Source: Methanocellaceae archaeon UBA148 (GTDB lineage Archaea > Halobacteriota > UBA148). Taken from it: a DNA stretch of 64,000 nt. The position numbers and the translations under genes were made by a program. The stretch spans positions 94,615-158,614 of the forward strand of contig DAHG01000033.1 in the NCBI GenBank assembly GCA_002495885.1, written 5' to 3'. Below, piece by piece: positions 1 through 7,966 of the stretch. Below the pieces are notes generated by a model that was not told the origin of the DNA, searched no databases, and saw only the letters and a program-made list of their open reading frames with translations. How positions within the stretch are numbered: the stretch's first letter is position 1; the number at the start of each line of letters is the position of its first letter.

Positions 1-526
1 CGCTCATCGTTGGTAGGATCTCTCTGTCACCAGAGAGTGCATGATTCACTATGTAGAAAAGACTGGCGAAGACCAAGATGCCTGCACCGATGAAGTGCAG
101 CTTGTATGCCATCAAAAACGGTGAGAACGCCTCTAGCAACCCAAACCTAGTTCCAAGTAACAAAAAAATCGCGGTTATGATGCACATGATGCACCCTACC
201 GTGTGGGTCCAATGCTCGAACAATATGCTGACTGGATGCCGCTTTACTTTCCCATTTGCAATGACTGGAACCATAGGTTTTTTTCTTGCACTCCTACCTC
301 GGAGAAGACCTAGTATGAAGCCAAGAACTATTACAACTGGTAAAGCCTGAGCGAAGAGGTTTTTGGCCGCATTCAAACTTTGGGCCTCTGCTTCCCAATC
401 TGGTCGCATTATGTTACTCAATACCTCGCTAACATCAGCAGCATTTGCACTAGTTACACTGAACATTGCTATTATGACAAGTAAGCCTATAACGACCGTG
501 ATCTTTCTACCCGTACCTTTTTTCAC
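1..526 (-). CDS. fdhI: Formate dehydrogenase cytochrome b (gamma) subunit, N-terminal part
   Basis: The 3' end lies beyond the left edge, so about 175 residues are visible. Translation begins at GTG 526, seven bases after a strong AGGGAGG; the ATG five bases upstream is out of frame and stops at once. Residues 1-30 form a cleavable-looking signal peptide (ending SANAADV). A hydrophobic segment follows around residues 58-75. Two further helices carry His residues in HWTHTVG and KLHFIGAG, the usual setting for b-type haem ligands in FdnI/cytochrome b561-like subunits. It would anchor the FdhAB pair and pass electrons to a membrane carrier. It is the last visible gene of the operon, 82 bp after fdhB. 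The haem assignment rests on family knowledge; the exact quinone or methanophenazine partner cannot be seen. Confidence 0.8.
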   Translation of the reverse strand, partial: MKKGTGRKITVVIGLLVIIAMFSVTSANAADVSEVLSNIMRPDWEAEAQSLNAAKNLFAQALPVVIVLGFILGLLRGRSARKKPMVPVIANGKVKRHPVSILFEHWTHTVGCIMCIITAIFLLLGTRFGLLEAFSPFLMAYKLHFIGAGILVFASLFYIVNHALSGDREILPTMS

Positions 527-608
527 CCCATTCCCTCCCTGTAATTGAAAAGGTTATAGATAGAGGATGGGGGTTTCCTCTACCTATATTCATATTTGTC
601 CTGCTTGC

Positions 609-1148
609 TTATACTATAGTCCCTAGATTTAGCCTTGCAGCAACTCTCTTTCTATAGATTTCATTGATTTCGTTCGCATCTCCAATGAGTAGGCCTTTGG
701 TTGAACAGAAAGCCGAACATTTTGGATTGGGTTCTCTCTCAATCCTATTACCGCTTCTATCCTTCTGCTCGAAGGGCGTCACGCATAAAGTGCATTTATC
801 CATCTTACCCCTAGTAGTGAAAGGCAACCCTCCAAGGAATTGTGGAGCTCCGAATGGGCAGGCCCAAGAACAGTAGCCGCAACCAATGCACTTGTCCTTA
901 TCAACTAAGACTATACCATCCTCTCGCTTGGATATCGCCCTCGTGGGGCATGCAGCCATACACGGGGGGTCAGCGCAGTGCATGCATGTTAATGGCACGT
1001 TCATCTCGTTAGGTGTTCCCTCATTGAGGGTTATATCCCTAATGCGGCGTATACCAACTGGAACGTCATTCTGCTGCTTGCATGCTACCTCACATCCCCC
1101 GCATTTTATGCATCGCTCTACGATAGGTAATACTTTGTATGTTGTCAT
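609..1148 (-). CDS. fdhB: Formate dehydrogenase iron-sulfur (beta) subunit
   Basis: A 179-residue ferredoxin-like protein with the cysteine pattern of the four-cluster DmsB/FdnH/HybA family. The first motif is CIKCGGCEVACK near the N-terminus, then CMHCADPPCMAACP, CIGCGYCSWACP, and a last incomplete set (CTLC ... CSAFC). It should carry electrons from the molybdopterin subunit to the cytochrome b. It lacks the C-terminal transmembrane helix of E. coli FdnH, so it is probably held by its partners. It has no signal sequence of its own and would be exported with FdhA through Tat. The gene sits 12 bp after fdhA, consistent with co-transcription. Confidence 0.88.
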   Translation of the reverse strand: MTTYKVLPIVERCIKCGGCEVACKQQNDVPVGIRRIRDITLNEGTPNEMNVPLTCMHCADPPCMAACPTRAISKREDGIVLVDKDKCIGCGYCSWACPFGAPQFLGGLPFTTRGKMDKCTLCVTPFEQKDRSGNRIEREPNPKCSAFCSTKGLLIGDANEINEIYRKRVAARLNLGTIV

Positions 1149-1160
1149 CTTTCATTCCTC

Positions 1161-3929
1161 CTATGCCTTATAGACATTACATAATGCCACTTTCGTCTCT
1201 TGCATCTGCGTCTGCTCGTCATAGCCTGGGGATGCGATGATGTTGCATGAGTCGCCCCTTGCGAGTTCTTTAGCGCCTTCTGGGTATCTGTCTCCGTAGT
1301 CTACTCCTTCGAAAATCCCTGCCCAGTGATAGGGCATGAATAAAGTCCTTTCGTTGACTCTTTCAGTCACATTTGCTCTGACCTTGCATCTTCCTCGAGC
1401 GGATTCAACCCAGACATAGTCCCAGTGCTTGACACCTAGGTAGTTTGCCACCTTCGGATTGATCTCGACGTACATCTCTGGCTGAAGCTCCGCCAGATAG
1501 TCTGAATTTCTGGTCTGAGCGCCTCCACCGTGATGCTCGACCTGTCTCCCTGTGGTCAGGATGAAAGGATACTTCTCGTGACGCTTTTCAGCAATCGATC
1601 TCTGCTGTTCAGTCTTGAATTCGGTGAGAACCCTGTGAATCTTCTTATCCTCGTAGGTCGGATAAATCGCTACGAGATCTGGCTCTGGGCTCTCTATGGG
1701 CTCCCTATGCTTGGGCACTTCGTCGGTCCAGCCTGCTATCCTTAGCCTAGCTCTTCCTCTGCCTGTGGGGGGATTGCCCTCTGAAAGTGCCTGTTTGTTA
1801 ACCCCTCCTGTCGGATCCGTCGTATATGCATATGTCCAGTGTATGCTGCCACCCGTACCAGCTGGTGGTAGGTTACCCCTCACGATGTTCTCGCCTGCAT
1901 TAGGCTCATCGGATGGATACGTCCACATTGCTCTGAAATCGTGTCCTCCTTCCATCACAGGAACCTTATCACGATACAGGACAGGTGTTCCTGGATGGTC
2001 GGTCGTCCAGCAAGGCCATGGAAGACCCCAATATTGTCCATCGCAGGGTCCTCCTTTCGCTCTGCCGTCCCATGGATCAAAGGTATAATCGTATTCCTTC
2101 TGTAGCTTTATTCTCTCAGGCGTCTGTCCTTGAAGACCTATTGGTCTACAAGCAAGGTTGATCTCTCTGGTTACATCCTCTATGCTCTTGTAGTCGAAGT
2201 GCTCTCCGAATCCCAATCTATTTGCTAGTTGCTGGAAGATCCACATGTCGTTTCGACTCTCATATAGTGGCGATATTACTGCATCTCTCCACTGCCATTC
2301 TCTTCCAGTGGTGGTCGTGCTGCCACTGCCCTCTTGGCGAGTTGCAGCAGGTAGCAATATTATCCCATCTGACCTGTTTGGCATAGCAGATGAACAGGTT
2401 GGAAAAGGATCGACAATCACTATCATGTCAAGTCTCTCCATAGCCTCTTTCTCTTTTTTCATCTCTGTAATTGAGTTTGTGGCTTCACCCCATAAGACTG
2501 CTACTTTGATATTGCGTGGCTGGTCGATCTCTGCCTCGGACTTCAGAACGCCCTCATACCAACGTGACACGGTGAATCCTACCTTAGTCATCATGCTCTC
2601 GCCATTATGGGTAGCAAACCTGGCTTTCAGCTCATCGAAGGTTATCTTTCCACTTGTACTGGGTGTGTCGCTGAAGCACTGGGCATACCATTTCCAAGAT
2701 GATTCGCTCGTTACTGCATAGTATCCTGGCAAGTAGTGGGCTAAAACGCCCATATCTGTCACGCCTTGCACGTTGTCATGTCCTCTGGCTGGCATACATC
2801 CGCCGCCCCATTCTCCTTGGTTGCCAAGTATGCATTGCAGGATGGCGCAAGCTCTAACGAGCTGGCTACCTACAGAATGCTGGGTAACCCCCATTGACCA
2901 TATTATATTGCTTGGTCTGTTTTCGGAGATCATTCTAGCTACTTCTTTGAGCTGTGCTGCTGGAACCCATGTGATTCTTTCCACGACCTCTGGCGTGTAG
3001 TCCTTTACAGCCTCCTTCACATACTCGAACCCATAGGTTCTGTTGTCAATGAACTCTTGGTCCTGCCAGCCGTTCTCTAGGATGACGTTGATGAGACCGT
3101 ATATGAACGCAATATCTGATCCAGGCCTGTGTCTTACAAATAGATCCGCCTTTGATGCCGTTCTAGTGAATCTCGGGTCAACAACGACGATCTTTGCGCC
3201 CCTATCTTTCGAATCAAGGATCTTCTGCATCATCACTGGGTGTGCCTCTGCCGCATTTGAGCCGAAGAAGAAGTGACACTTGGCATGTTGCAACGCAATG
3301 ATAGTGCTTGTCATGGCACCGTGACCGAATGTGTTTAGCAAGCCTGCAACTGTAGTGGAGTGGCATAGCCTTGCCTGGTGGTCTATGTTGTTCGTACCGA
3401 ACAGCATCGCCAACTTTCTGAACATATACGCCTCTTCGTTGGATCCATGCACGAGACCGCAAAAGAAGACTGAATCTGGCCCATAAGCGTTCCTAATGCT
3501 ATTCAATTTGTCTGCAACCTTACCCAATGCCTCTTCCCATGAGATTCTCTTCCACTTGCCTCCAACTTTCTCCATGGGGTACTTCAGTCTTCTCGGTGAG
3601 TTGGTGATGTTTGCCAAAGATGTGCCCTTGGAGCACATGCCTCCACGGTTTATGGGGTGGTCTTCCCAAGCGTCCATCTTGGTGAACACGCCCTGCTCTA
3701 CGACGCCTGTATATCCACAACCCACAGAACAAAAGGAGCAAACGCTCTTCACTCGCTTCGTTGACGGAGTGGTCTCTGCTGCTGCTACTTTTTCGAATAG
3801 TTTACCGGTAAACTTCTTAGAAGTTGCGTATCCTCCAAGTGTTGCAGCTGCACCAAGTGCAGTCAATTTGGAGAAGGTACGTCTGCTCATCTTGATTTCA
3901 CTGAGGATAGATTTTGATTTTGCCGCCAT
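1161..3929 (-). CDS. fdhA: Formate dehydrogenase catalytic (alpha) subunit, molybdopterin/tungstopterin, Cys type
   Basis: A 922-residue molybdopterin oxidoreductase. Residues 14-50 are a twin-arginine signal (SRRTFSK followed by an Ala/Gly-rich stretch), so the enzyme should be folded in the cytoplasm and exported. The [4Fe-4S] ligands are Cys64, Cys67, Cys71 and Cys99. The active-site motif ARLCHSTTVAG places Cys189-His190 where E. coli FDH-N and FDH-H have Sec-His; the codon is TGC, so no selenocysteine is needed. NAAEAHPV and the C-terminal molybdopterin-guanine-dinucleotide domain (TGRQVEHH) are present. It is more FDH-like than nitrate- or DMSO-reductase-like because of the Cys-His pair. 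It is flanked by its TorD chaperone, iron-sulfur and cytochrome subunits. Substrate is inferred from the family; another formate-like substrate or reverse (CO2-reducing) operation is possible. Confidence 0.87.
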   Translation of the reverse strand: MAAKSKSILSEIKMSRRTFSKLTALGAAATLGGYATSKKFTGKLFEKVAAAETTPSTKRVKSVCSFCSVGCGYTGVVEQGVFTKMDAWEDHPINRGGMCSKGTSLANITNSPRRLKYPMEKVGGKWKRISWEEALGKVADKLNSIRNAYGPDSVFFCGLVHGSNEEAYMFRKLAMLFGTNNIDHQARLCHSTTVAGLLNTFGHGAMTSTIIALQHAKCHFFFGSNAAEAHPVMMQKILDSKDRGAKIVVVDPRFTRTASKADLFVRHRPGSDIAFIYGLINVILENGWQDQEFIDNRTYGFEYVKEAVKDYTPEVVERITWVPAAQLKEVARMISENRPSNIIWSMGVTQHSVGSQLVRACAILQCILGNQGEWGGGCMPARGHDNVQGVTDMGVLAHYLPGYYAVTSESSWKWYAQCFSDTPSTSGKITFDELKARFATHNGESMMTKVGFTVSRWYEGVLKSEAEIDQPRNIKVAVLWGEATNSITEMKKEKEAMERLDMIVIVDPFPTCSSAMPNRSDGIILLPAATRQEGSGSTTTTGREWQWRDAVISPLYESRNDMWIFQQLANRLGFGEHFDYKSIEDVTREINLACRPIGLQGQTPERIKLQKEYDYTFDPWDGRAKGGPCDGQYWGLPWPCWTTDHPGTPVLYRDKVPVMEGGHDFRAMWTYPSDEPNAGENIVRGNLPPAGTGGSIHWTYAYTTDPTGGVNKQALSEGNPPTGRGRARLRIAGWTDEVPKHREPIESPEPDLVAIYPTYEDKKIHRVLTEFKTEQQRSIAEKRHEKYPFILTTGRQVEHHGGGAQTRNSDYLAELQPEMYVEINPKVANYLGVKHWDYVWVESARGRCKVRANVTERVNERTLFMPYHWAGIFEGVDYGDRYPEGAKELARGDSCNIIASPGYDEQTQMQETKVALCNVYKA

Positions 3930-4004
3930 TATTTTCCTCCTGATTTAAAATAACTCATAGTTATATGCAGCTAATCCTATTAAACAGTTACGTTTATTAA
4001 AATA

Positions 4005-4649
4005 CTAAAACGCCCCCTCGAATTCATCTATCCAATCTTTATCCATAAATATGAAGCCCTTCGTGATCTTTGCAATGCTCTTGTAGAAATCAGACTGCTC
4101 ACTTTTGTACAGGTCGTCGCAGAAATCCGGCACCCATTTAATCAGATGCTCGTCCATGAACTCCTTTTGTAGCGACCAGTATTTCCCTATGCACTCCCCC
4201 TTTTTTAGCGCTTCTTCACATAGATGGTGCATGAATTTTAGCTCGAATGCGATGTAATCCTCTGGTTCCGGGTATTCTTTGGACTTTGCAATTCCTGCTT
4301 TCTTATAATCCTTTTTAAGCCTTAACAGGGACGGTCCCATCATCTTTCCATCTATATACATGGATTCGTAGGGGGGAACTGGAGGACTGCCAGGCCCTAG
4401 AAAGAGGCGAGTGTACTCGTCCGTCAACCTTTCATGAACCTCATCCACATCTTTGCTCGCTTTCATGAACTTTCTCAACTTCTCAAAGCCCTCGGTCATG
4501 TCCTCGTTCAATGGTTTCAGGTCTGGAATCGGAACCTTATTATTAACCAGATCTTCAGCAAGTTCACGTGGTGGCTCCTCTACGTACATTCGATATAAAA
4601 ACGCATATAGATTTTCTCTCAATTTCAAAAATTCTTCGATTTCCGTCAC
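4005..4649 (-). CDS. TorD/DmsD-family redox enzyme maturation chaperone
   Basis: A 214-residue, mainly helical protein with the TorD-family signature EYTRLFLGPGSPPVPPYESMY at about residues 79-100 (shortened here; key residues are the LFLGPG turn and the PPYES motif). Such chaperones bind Tat signal peptides of molybdoenzymes and hold export until the cofactor is inserted. The gene overlaps the upstream polyferredoxin by four bases (ATGA) and is followed 75 bp later by the Tat-dependent fdhA, its obvious client. The C-terminal half is Lys/Glu rich with several Trp residues. Assignment to the superfamily is confident; specificity for FdhA is an inference from position. Confidence 0.85.
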   Translation of the reverse strand: MTEIEEFLKLRENLYAFLYRMYVEEPPRELAEDLVNNKVPIPDLKPLNEDMTEGFEKLRKFMKASKDVDEVHERLTDEYTRLFLGPGSPPVPPYESMYIDGKMMGPSLLRLKKDYKKAGIAKSKEYPEPEDYIAFELKFMHHLCEEALKKGECIGKYWSLQKEFMDEHLIKWVPDFCDDLYKSEQSDFYKSIAKITKGFIFMDKDWIDEFEGAF

Positions 4650-6694
4650 TTTATTTTCTCCAAAACCTTTCCTAACGCCCTCACAGCCCTACAATCCTCG
4701 CAATATTTGAGCAGCCCCAACCGCTCCTCTGTACTGAGTTCATCACTTCCCTCAGACCCGCGTATCAAATTTGATGTGCGATTCAATGCTGCTCTTGTTA
4801 TAAACGCTTTACCACATGCCTCGCACTTAACAAGCTCTGACTCAGCTAAGGTGATCTCTTTTAGATCGCTTAATTTGGCGAAATCAAGCACTTTGTTCAA
4901 TTTAAGTGCCCCTTCTGGACATGCTTTCTCGCACAACCCGCAAGAGATGCAATGCCCATATATGAAATTGACCTTGTTCTCTTTTCTTAGTATCGCATTC
5001 ATGGGGCACATGTTCATGCATGCGTTGCAGATGGTGCACTTTTCTGAGATGGTGATATCTGCAAAAGGAAATCCTGTATCTTCCTCAACGAAGTTTGGCG
5101 ATATACCTGTCTTAACCGAGAGACCATGAACCAAACTCAATATGACGTCTCTCTTTGCTGTTTTGTCCAATTGGATTGGTTTCTTCTCTTTAATAGGAGA
5201 TTGACTTAAACCTTGTACGAAATCCGCCACAGCACTCACGAAAGTACCTGGTTCGTCTGCATCGACTTGGATACGCTTTACTCGCTCGCCCAGACCAAAT
5301 GCGCCCAGAGTCATATTGGCAAATTTTACTGCCGATTCTCCTGCCACAGGCAGGCAGTCTTCACATTTCAGCAGTAGAACTCCATCTGCACCCATATCGA
5401 AGGCTCGAAGAATGTGTGCCTCTGAAACAGAGTCAACACACGAAACTAATAATGGGAGAACAGGGGGATATTGAAGTCGTTTTCTGCCGACAAAATCCAG
5501 AGTTTTCTCGCATTCCGAACAGGCAAATAGTAGCACTTTAAGACTTGTGTCTTTTTTTGTTTTGCCCAGCAAGACCTCTATCTGCGAATATATGGTGTCA
5601 TCCGGGTATTCTCTCAGTTGGGGGAGTGAGATCGGACAAACAGCAGAGCAGATTCCACAAGCCCTGCATGCAACCTCGTCAAACGAGATTCTGTCTCCAG
5701 CACGTGTTATCGCACCATAGGGACATGCAATCTCACAGAGTTCACAGCCCACCGTTTCACTTTTTCCTGCAGCACAATTTTCTAAGTTCAGGCTCAAAAC
5801 CCTTCGTTTTTTAATTTTTCCGAGATTTGAAATGATATCCAATACCGCAACTGATGGATCATCTCCGCACAAGTAAATACCATCTCGCACAGGATATTTC
5901 CAATCTCCGACCACAAGTATCTGGCCTGCTTTTAGTGTTTCTTCTTTATGTTTTAGATCGATGGCACCAGTCGGACATGCATCAATACAGTCTCCGCACT
6001 CATTGCAGAAATTATTGATCGAATACACCAAACCAGATTGAATCGCATTTTTCTGACATTTATTCTCGCACAGCCCACATATGATGCATCTTTCTGGATC
6101 GATTTTTCCTTTCACTGTTTCTACAGAAAAATCACCCATTGTTCCTTTCACATCTTTTACGGACCCAATATGAACCAACATATCCCCAAAAGAGGTGAAC
6201 CCTGAGGCAGAGTCCATCAAAAGTTGTACATTAGCCAACTTTGAGAGGTTTTTTGCGGCCCTTATTCCTAGGGGCGAGTTTCCTATCACCAATACATCGT
6301 ATCCCACATCGACGACAAAGCTCTCAACCTTAGGTCTTGTCTTTATACGATCAATGGCTGCCAGAAGCAAACGCTTTGCCTTTTCAGTAGCACCCTTTTC
6401 ATCATGAGCCCACCCACAATGCTCTCTGAGATTTAACAGGCTGATGTCGTCGCCTTTGAATCCCATTCCTTCAACCAGCTCTTTGAAAATTCGTTTTTTG
6501 AACGTACAGCCTATGATGATCGAGTCGAGTTCCTTTCTTCTGATGTCATCTATAATATATGCAAGCCCGTTTTCCTGACACAATAGGTCATGAACCTCGA
6601 CGATCTCCGCTTCTTTCCCAATGCTTCGCTTGACTTCCCTGAAATCAATGCTTGACGTATTGTTGCATGTGCAAAGAAAAATGCCAATATCCAT
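4646..6694 (-). CDS. HdrA-N-terminal/MvhD-like polyferredoxin fusion of the FDH operon
   Basis: 682 residues from ATG 6694, where the HdrA-like start (MDIGIFLCTCNN) begins; an in-frame TTG at 6760 would add 22 unlikely residues. Order of parts: HdrA-type N-terminal domain with CTCN and a conserved Cys/Trp-rich segment (residues 1-125); a degenerate Rossmann turn (VIGNSPLGIRAA) with no room for a full HdrA FAD domain; two ferredoxin motifs (CIICGLCENKC, CNECGDCIDAC); a second cysteine cluster (CELCEIACP, CRACGICSAVCP); an MvhD-like domain (FACSECEKTLDF ... LLVSCVD ... LLKCEDC); another ferredoxin pair (CTICNACMNMCP, CISCGLCEKACP); and a C-terminal CxxC...CxxC zinc ribbon. It is the first gene of the operon and lacks a signal peptide, so it should be cytoplasmic. 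An electron-transfer role is clear; the partners are not. Confidence 0.8.
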   Translation of the reverse strand: MDIGIFLCTCNNTSSIDFREVKRSIGKEAEIVEVHDLLCQENGLAYIIDDIRRKELDSIIIGCTFKKRIFKELVEGMGFKGDDISLLNLREHCGWAHDEKGATEKAKRLLLAAIDRIKTRPKVESFVVDVGYDVLVIGNSPLGIRAAKNLSKLANVQLLMDSASGFTSFGDMLVHIGSVKDVKGTMGDFSVETVKGKIDPERCIICGLCENKCQKNAIQSGLVYSINNFCNECGDCIDACPTGAIDLKHKEETLKAGQILVVGDWKYPVRDGIYLCGDDPSVAVLDIISNLGKIKKRRVLSLNLENCAAGKSETVGCELCEIACPYGAITRAGDRISFDEVACRACGICSAVCPISLPQLREYPDDTIYSQIEVLLGKTKKDTSLKVLLFACSECEKTLDFVGRKRLQYPPVLPLLVSCVDSVSEAHILRAFDMGADGVLLLKCEDCLPVAGESAVKFANMTLGAFGLGERVKRIQVDADEPGTFVSAVADFVQGLSQSPIKEKKPIQLDKTAKRDVILSLVHGLSVKTGISPNFVEEDTGFPFADITISEKCTICNACMNMCPMNAILRKENKVNFIYGHCISCGLCEKACPEGALKLNKVLDFAKLSDLKEITLAESELVKCEACGKAFITRAALNRTSNLIRGSEGSDELSTEERLGLLKYCEDCRAVRALGKVLEKIK

Positions 6695-6821
6695 CACAAC
6701 TTTATATCGCAATAATAGAGCATAATACTTGTCATGCTCAATTGCGAGTCCACCCTTCAAAAGATTTATGGCATATTAATAATTAAAATAAGATTATACA
6801 ACCAAAAACATTTGAAAACTA

Positions 6822-6831
6822 CCCACGTGGG
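6822..6831. promoter_or_regulatory. Perfect 10-bp palindrome in the FDH-operon divergent intergenic region
   Basis: CCCACGTGGG is a perfect dyad about 130 bp upstream of the HdrA-like gene start and upstream of the divergent membrane-protein gene. Its position suits an operator for one or both genes. There is no direct evidence of binding. AT-rich sequence resembling archaeal promoter DNA lies between it and the FDH operon (6770-6800). Confidence 0.3.
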
Positions 6832-6956
6832 ATTATAATCAGTTCTAATCTTGTTTCAGTTGCAATTTACCTTATAGGGCATTTATCATCTATCAATTGG
6901 GCATTATCTGGATGTCACTCTATTTACTCTTTATTCTGGGACTAGAGATCCGTTTG

Positions 6957-7316
6957 ATGAAAAGAAGTTGCGTTAATTGTTATTATTACGGGAAATTTTG
7001 TGCTTTTGGTAAAGGAAAAATAAGTTCCTTGTTTTTCAAAAAGGGAAGTTCTCATAAATTTATCAAGGACGAGATTACCTGGAAAGATATACTCCCAGAT
7101 TTCCTTGTTTCGATAATCTCCCTGATCGTAGGAATAGTGTTATTGATATTGAAATTTAATTTATTGATACTATCATTGATAGTATTATTAGTAATCCTTA
7201 CTTCTGCAGGAAATGGTTTTGTTCGAGGCTCTTTAGCCTGTAAATTCTGTAAACAAAAAGAGATTGGTTGCCCCACAGAACAATTATTCAATAAAAGCAA
7301 AGCAAAAAGTAAGTGA
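6957..7316 (+). CDS. Small membrane protein with paired cysteine motifs, function unknown
   Basis: About 119 residues from ATG 6957; an earlier in-frame ATG (6912) or TTG (6897) would add a hydrophobic leader. The N-terminus has CVNCYYYGKFC, and the C-terminal part has CKFCKQKEIGC, so five or six cysteines frame two adjacent hydrophobic helices around residues 50-95. The pattern suggests a metal-binding or disulfide-linked cytoplasmic head on a two-span hairpin. The family looks like uncharacterised archaeal proteins; I do not assign a function. The gene is AT-richer than its neighbours, stands alone on the plus strand and is followed at once by an attC-like hairpin, so it may be an acquired gene. 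Confidence 0.6.
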   Translation: MKRSCVNCYYYGKFCAFGKGKISSLFFKKGSSHKFIKDEITWKDILPDFLVSIISLIVGIVLLILKFNLLILSLIVLLVILTSAGNGFVRGSLACKFCKQKEIGCPTEQLFNKSKAKSK

Positions 7317-7332
7317 TGGTGGACTCACAACT

Positions 7333-7370
7333 CGAAATTTTGCCTTCGGCACCGTTGCACTAAAATTTCG
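7333..7370. repeat. Short inverted repeat downstream of the membrane-protein gene
   Basis: CGAAATTTT (7333-7341) and AAAATTTCG (7362-7370) form a 9-bp perfect stem around a 20-base loop. It directly precedes the larger attC-like hairpin. It could be a transcription stop or part of the same mobile structure; there is no strong U tract after it. Confidence 0.35.
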
Positions 7371-7382
7371 TCCTAATGGAGA

Positions 7383-7466
7383 GCATAACAGCGATTAAGA
7401 GGTTACGCTCGGTTGTACCTCGTTCCACCGCTTCGCAAAAACTTCGCTTAATCGCATATGTTATGT
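7383..7466 (+). repeat. Long imperfect hairpin resembling an integron attC site
   Basis: GCATAAC (7383-7389) followed by GCGATTAAG (7391-7399) is mirrored by CTTAATCGC (7447-7455) and GTTATGT (7460-7466). The two arms pair over 16 bases with a 3-base bulge (ATA) and enclose a 47-base variable loop. The outer boxes resemble the attC consensus RYYYAAC ... GTTRRRY, and the hairpin lies 66 bp after the stop of the preceding gene in the same orientation, as in gene cassettes. Against this, the usual symmetric unpaired spacers between R and L boxes are not obvious and there is no integrase in the window. Confidence 0.35.
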
Positions 7467-7521
7467 GATGTGTAATCAAGTGTAGAAAAATATATAGATA
7501 ATTGAAGGATTGTATATTTAT

Positions 7522-7617
7522 ATGGATCTTAAAACTTCTGGAAAAATCTCAAAAAAAGAAATTCTTATTAAACATTATAACAAAACTCGTGGAGGAGTTG
7601 ATAGGAAATTAATTTAA
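7522..7617 (+). pseudogene. 31-codon ORF, possible transposase scrap
   Basis: ATG 7522 to TAA 7617 encodes 31 residues containing HYNKTRGGVD. This matches, from memory, the YNxTKGGVD block near the end of piggyBac-type (DDE_Tnp_1_7) transposases. No other part of such a gene can be joined to it in the neighbouring frames. It may equally be a chance ORF or a tiny peptide gene; a TATA-like TATATTTATA lies just upstream. Confidence 0.25.
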
Positions 7618-7966
7618 TTGTTTTATCTCCTAATAAAAACTCGGTTACTTTTTTCTTTAGCAGGAACACCCCCCCCAAAAGTTATGGAATTTTTATTCCT
7701 GAACCAAGAGTATTGATAAAGGAATTTCGGACCTGTAAGTTTGATTCTTCTCTTAACGCAACTTAATAAATCTGCGGGTTTCGGCTCCATCTGCCATTGC
7801 AATAACCTTGGTCGAAACAAAATTTCGACAGATATAACATGGCCTATACGGTTCACTCACCTTGCAGGTTCGTTCACCAAAATTTTCTTTTGGAAAACTT
7901 CGAATGAATCATAATGTGTCTACCAAGTCAACCAATTACCACTCGTTCAATTACTACGAAGAAGAT
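7618..7966. other. Gene-poor AT-rich stretch downstream of polC
   Basis: No convincing coding region is seen. It holds a C9 run (7668-7676 region) and a short inverted pair, CGAAACAAAATTTCG near 7813. Open frames on both strands have no recognisable composition. Together with 7317-7617 this forms a roughly 650-bp island between two well-defined genes. Confidence 0.4.

Noticed and set aside
1161..3929. Selenocysteine in the FdhA active site
   Set aside because: The codon at residue 189 is TGC (Cys), and the frame is open without any TGA.
7623..7856. 77-codon minus-strand frame downstream of polC
   Set aside because: It overlaps poly-C and AT-rich DNA, has no recognisable family and no ribosome-binding site.
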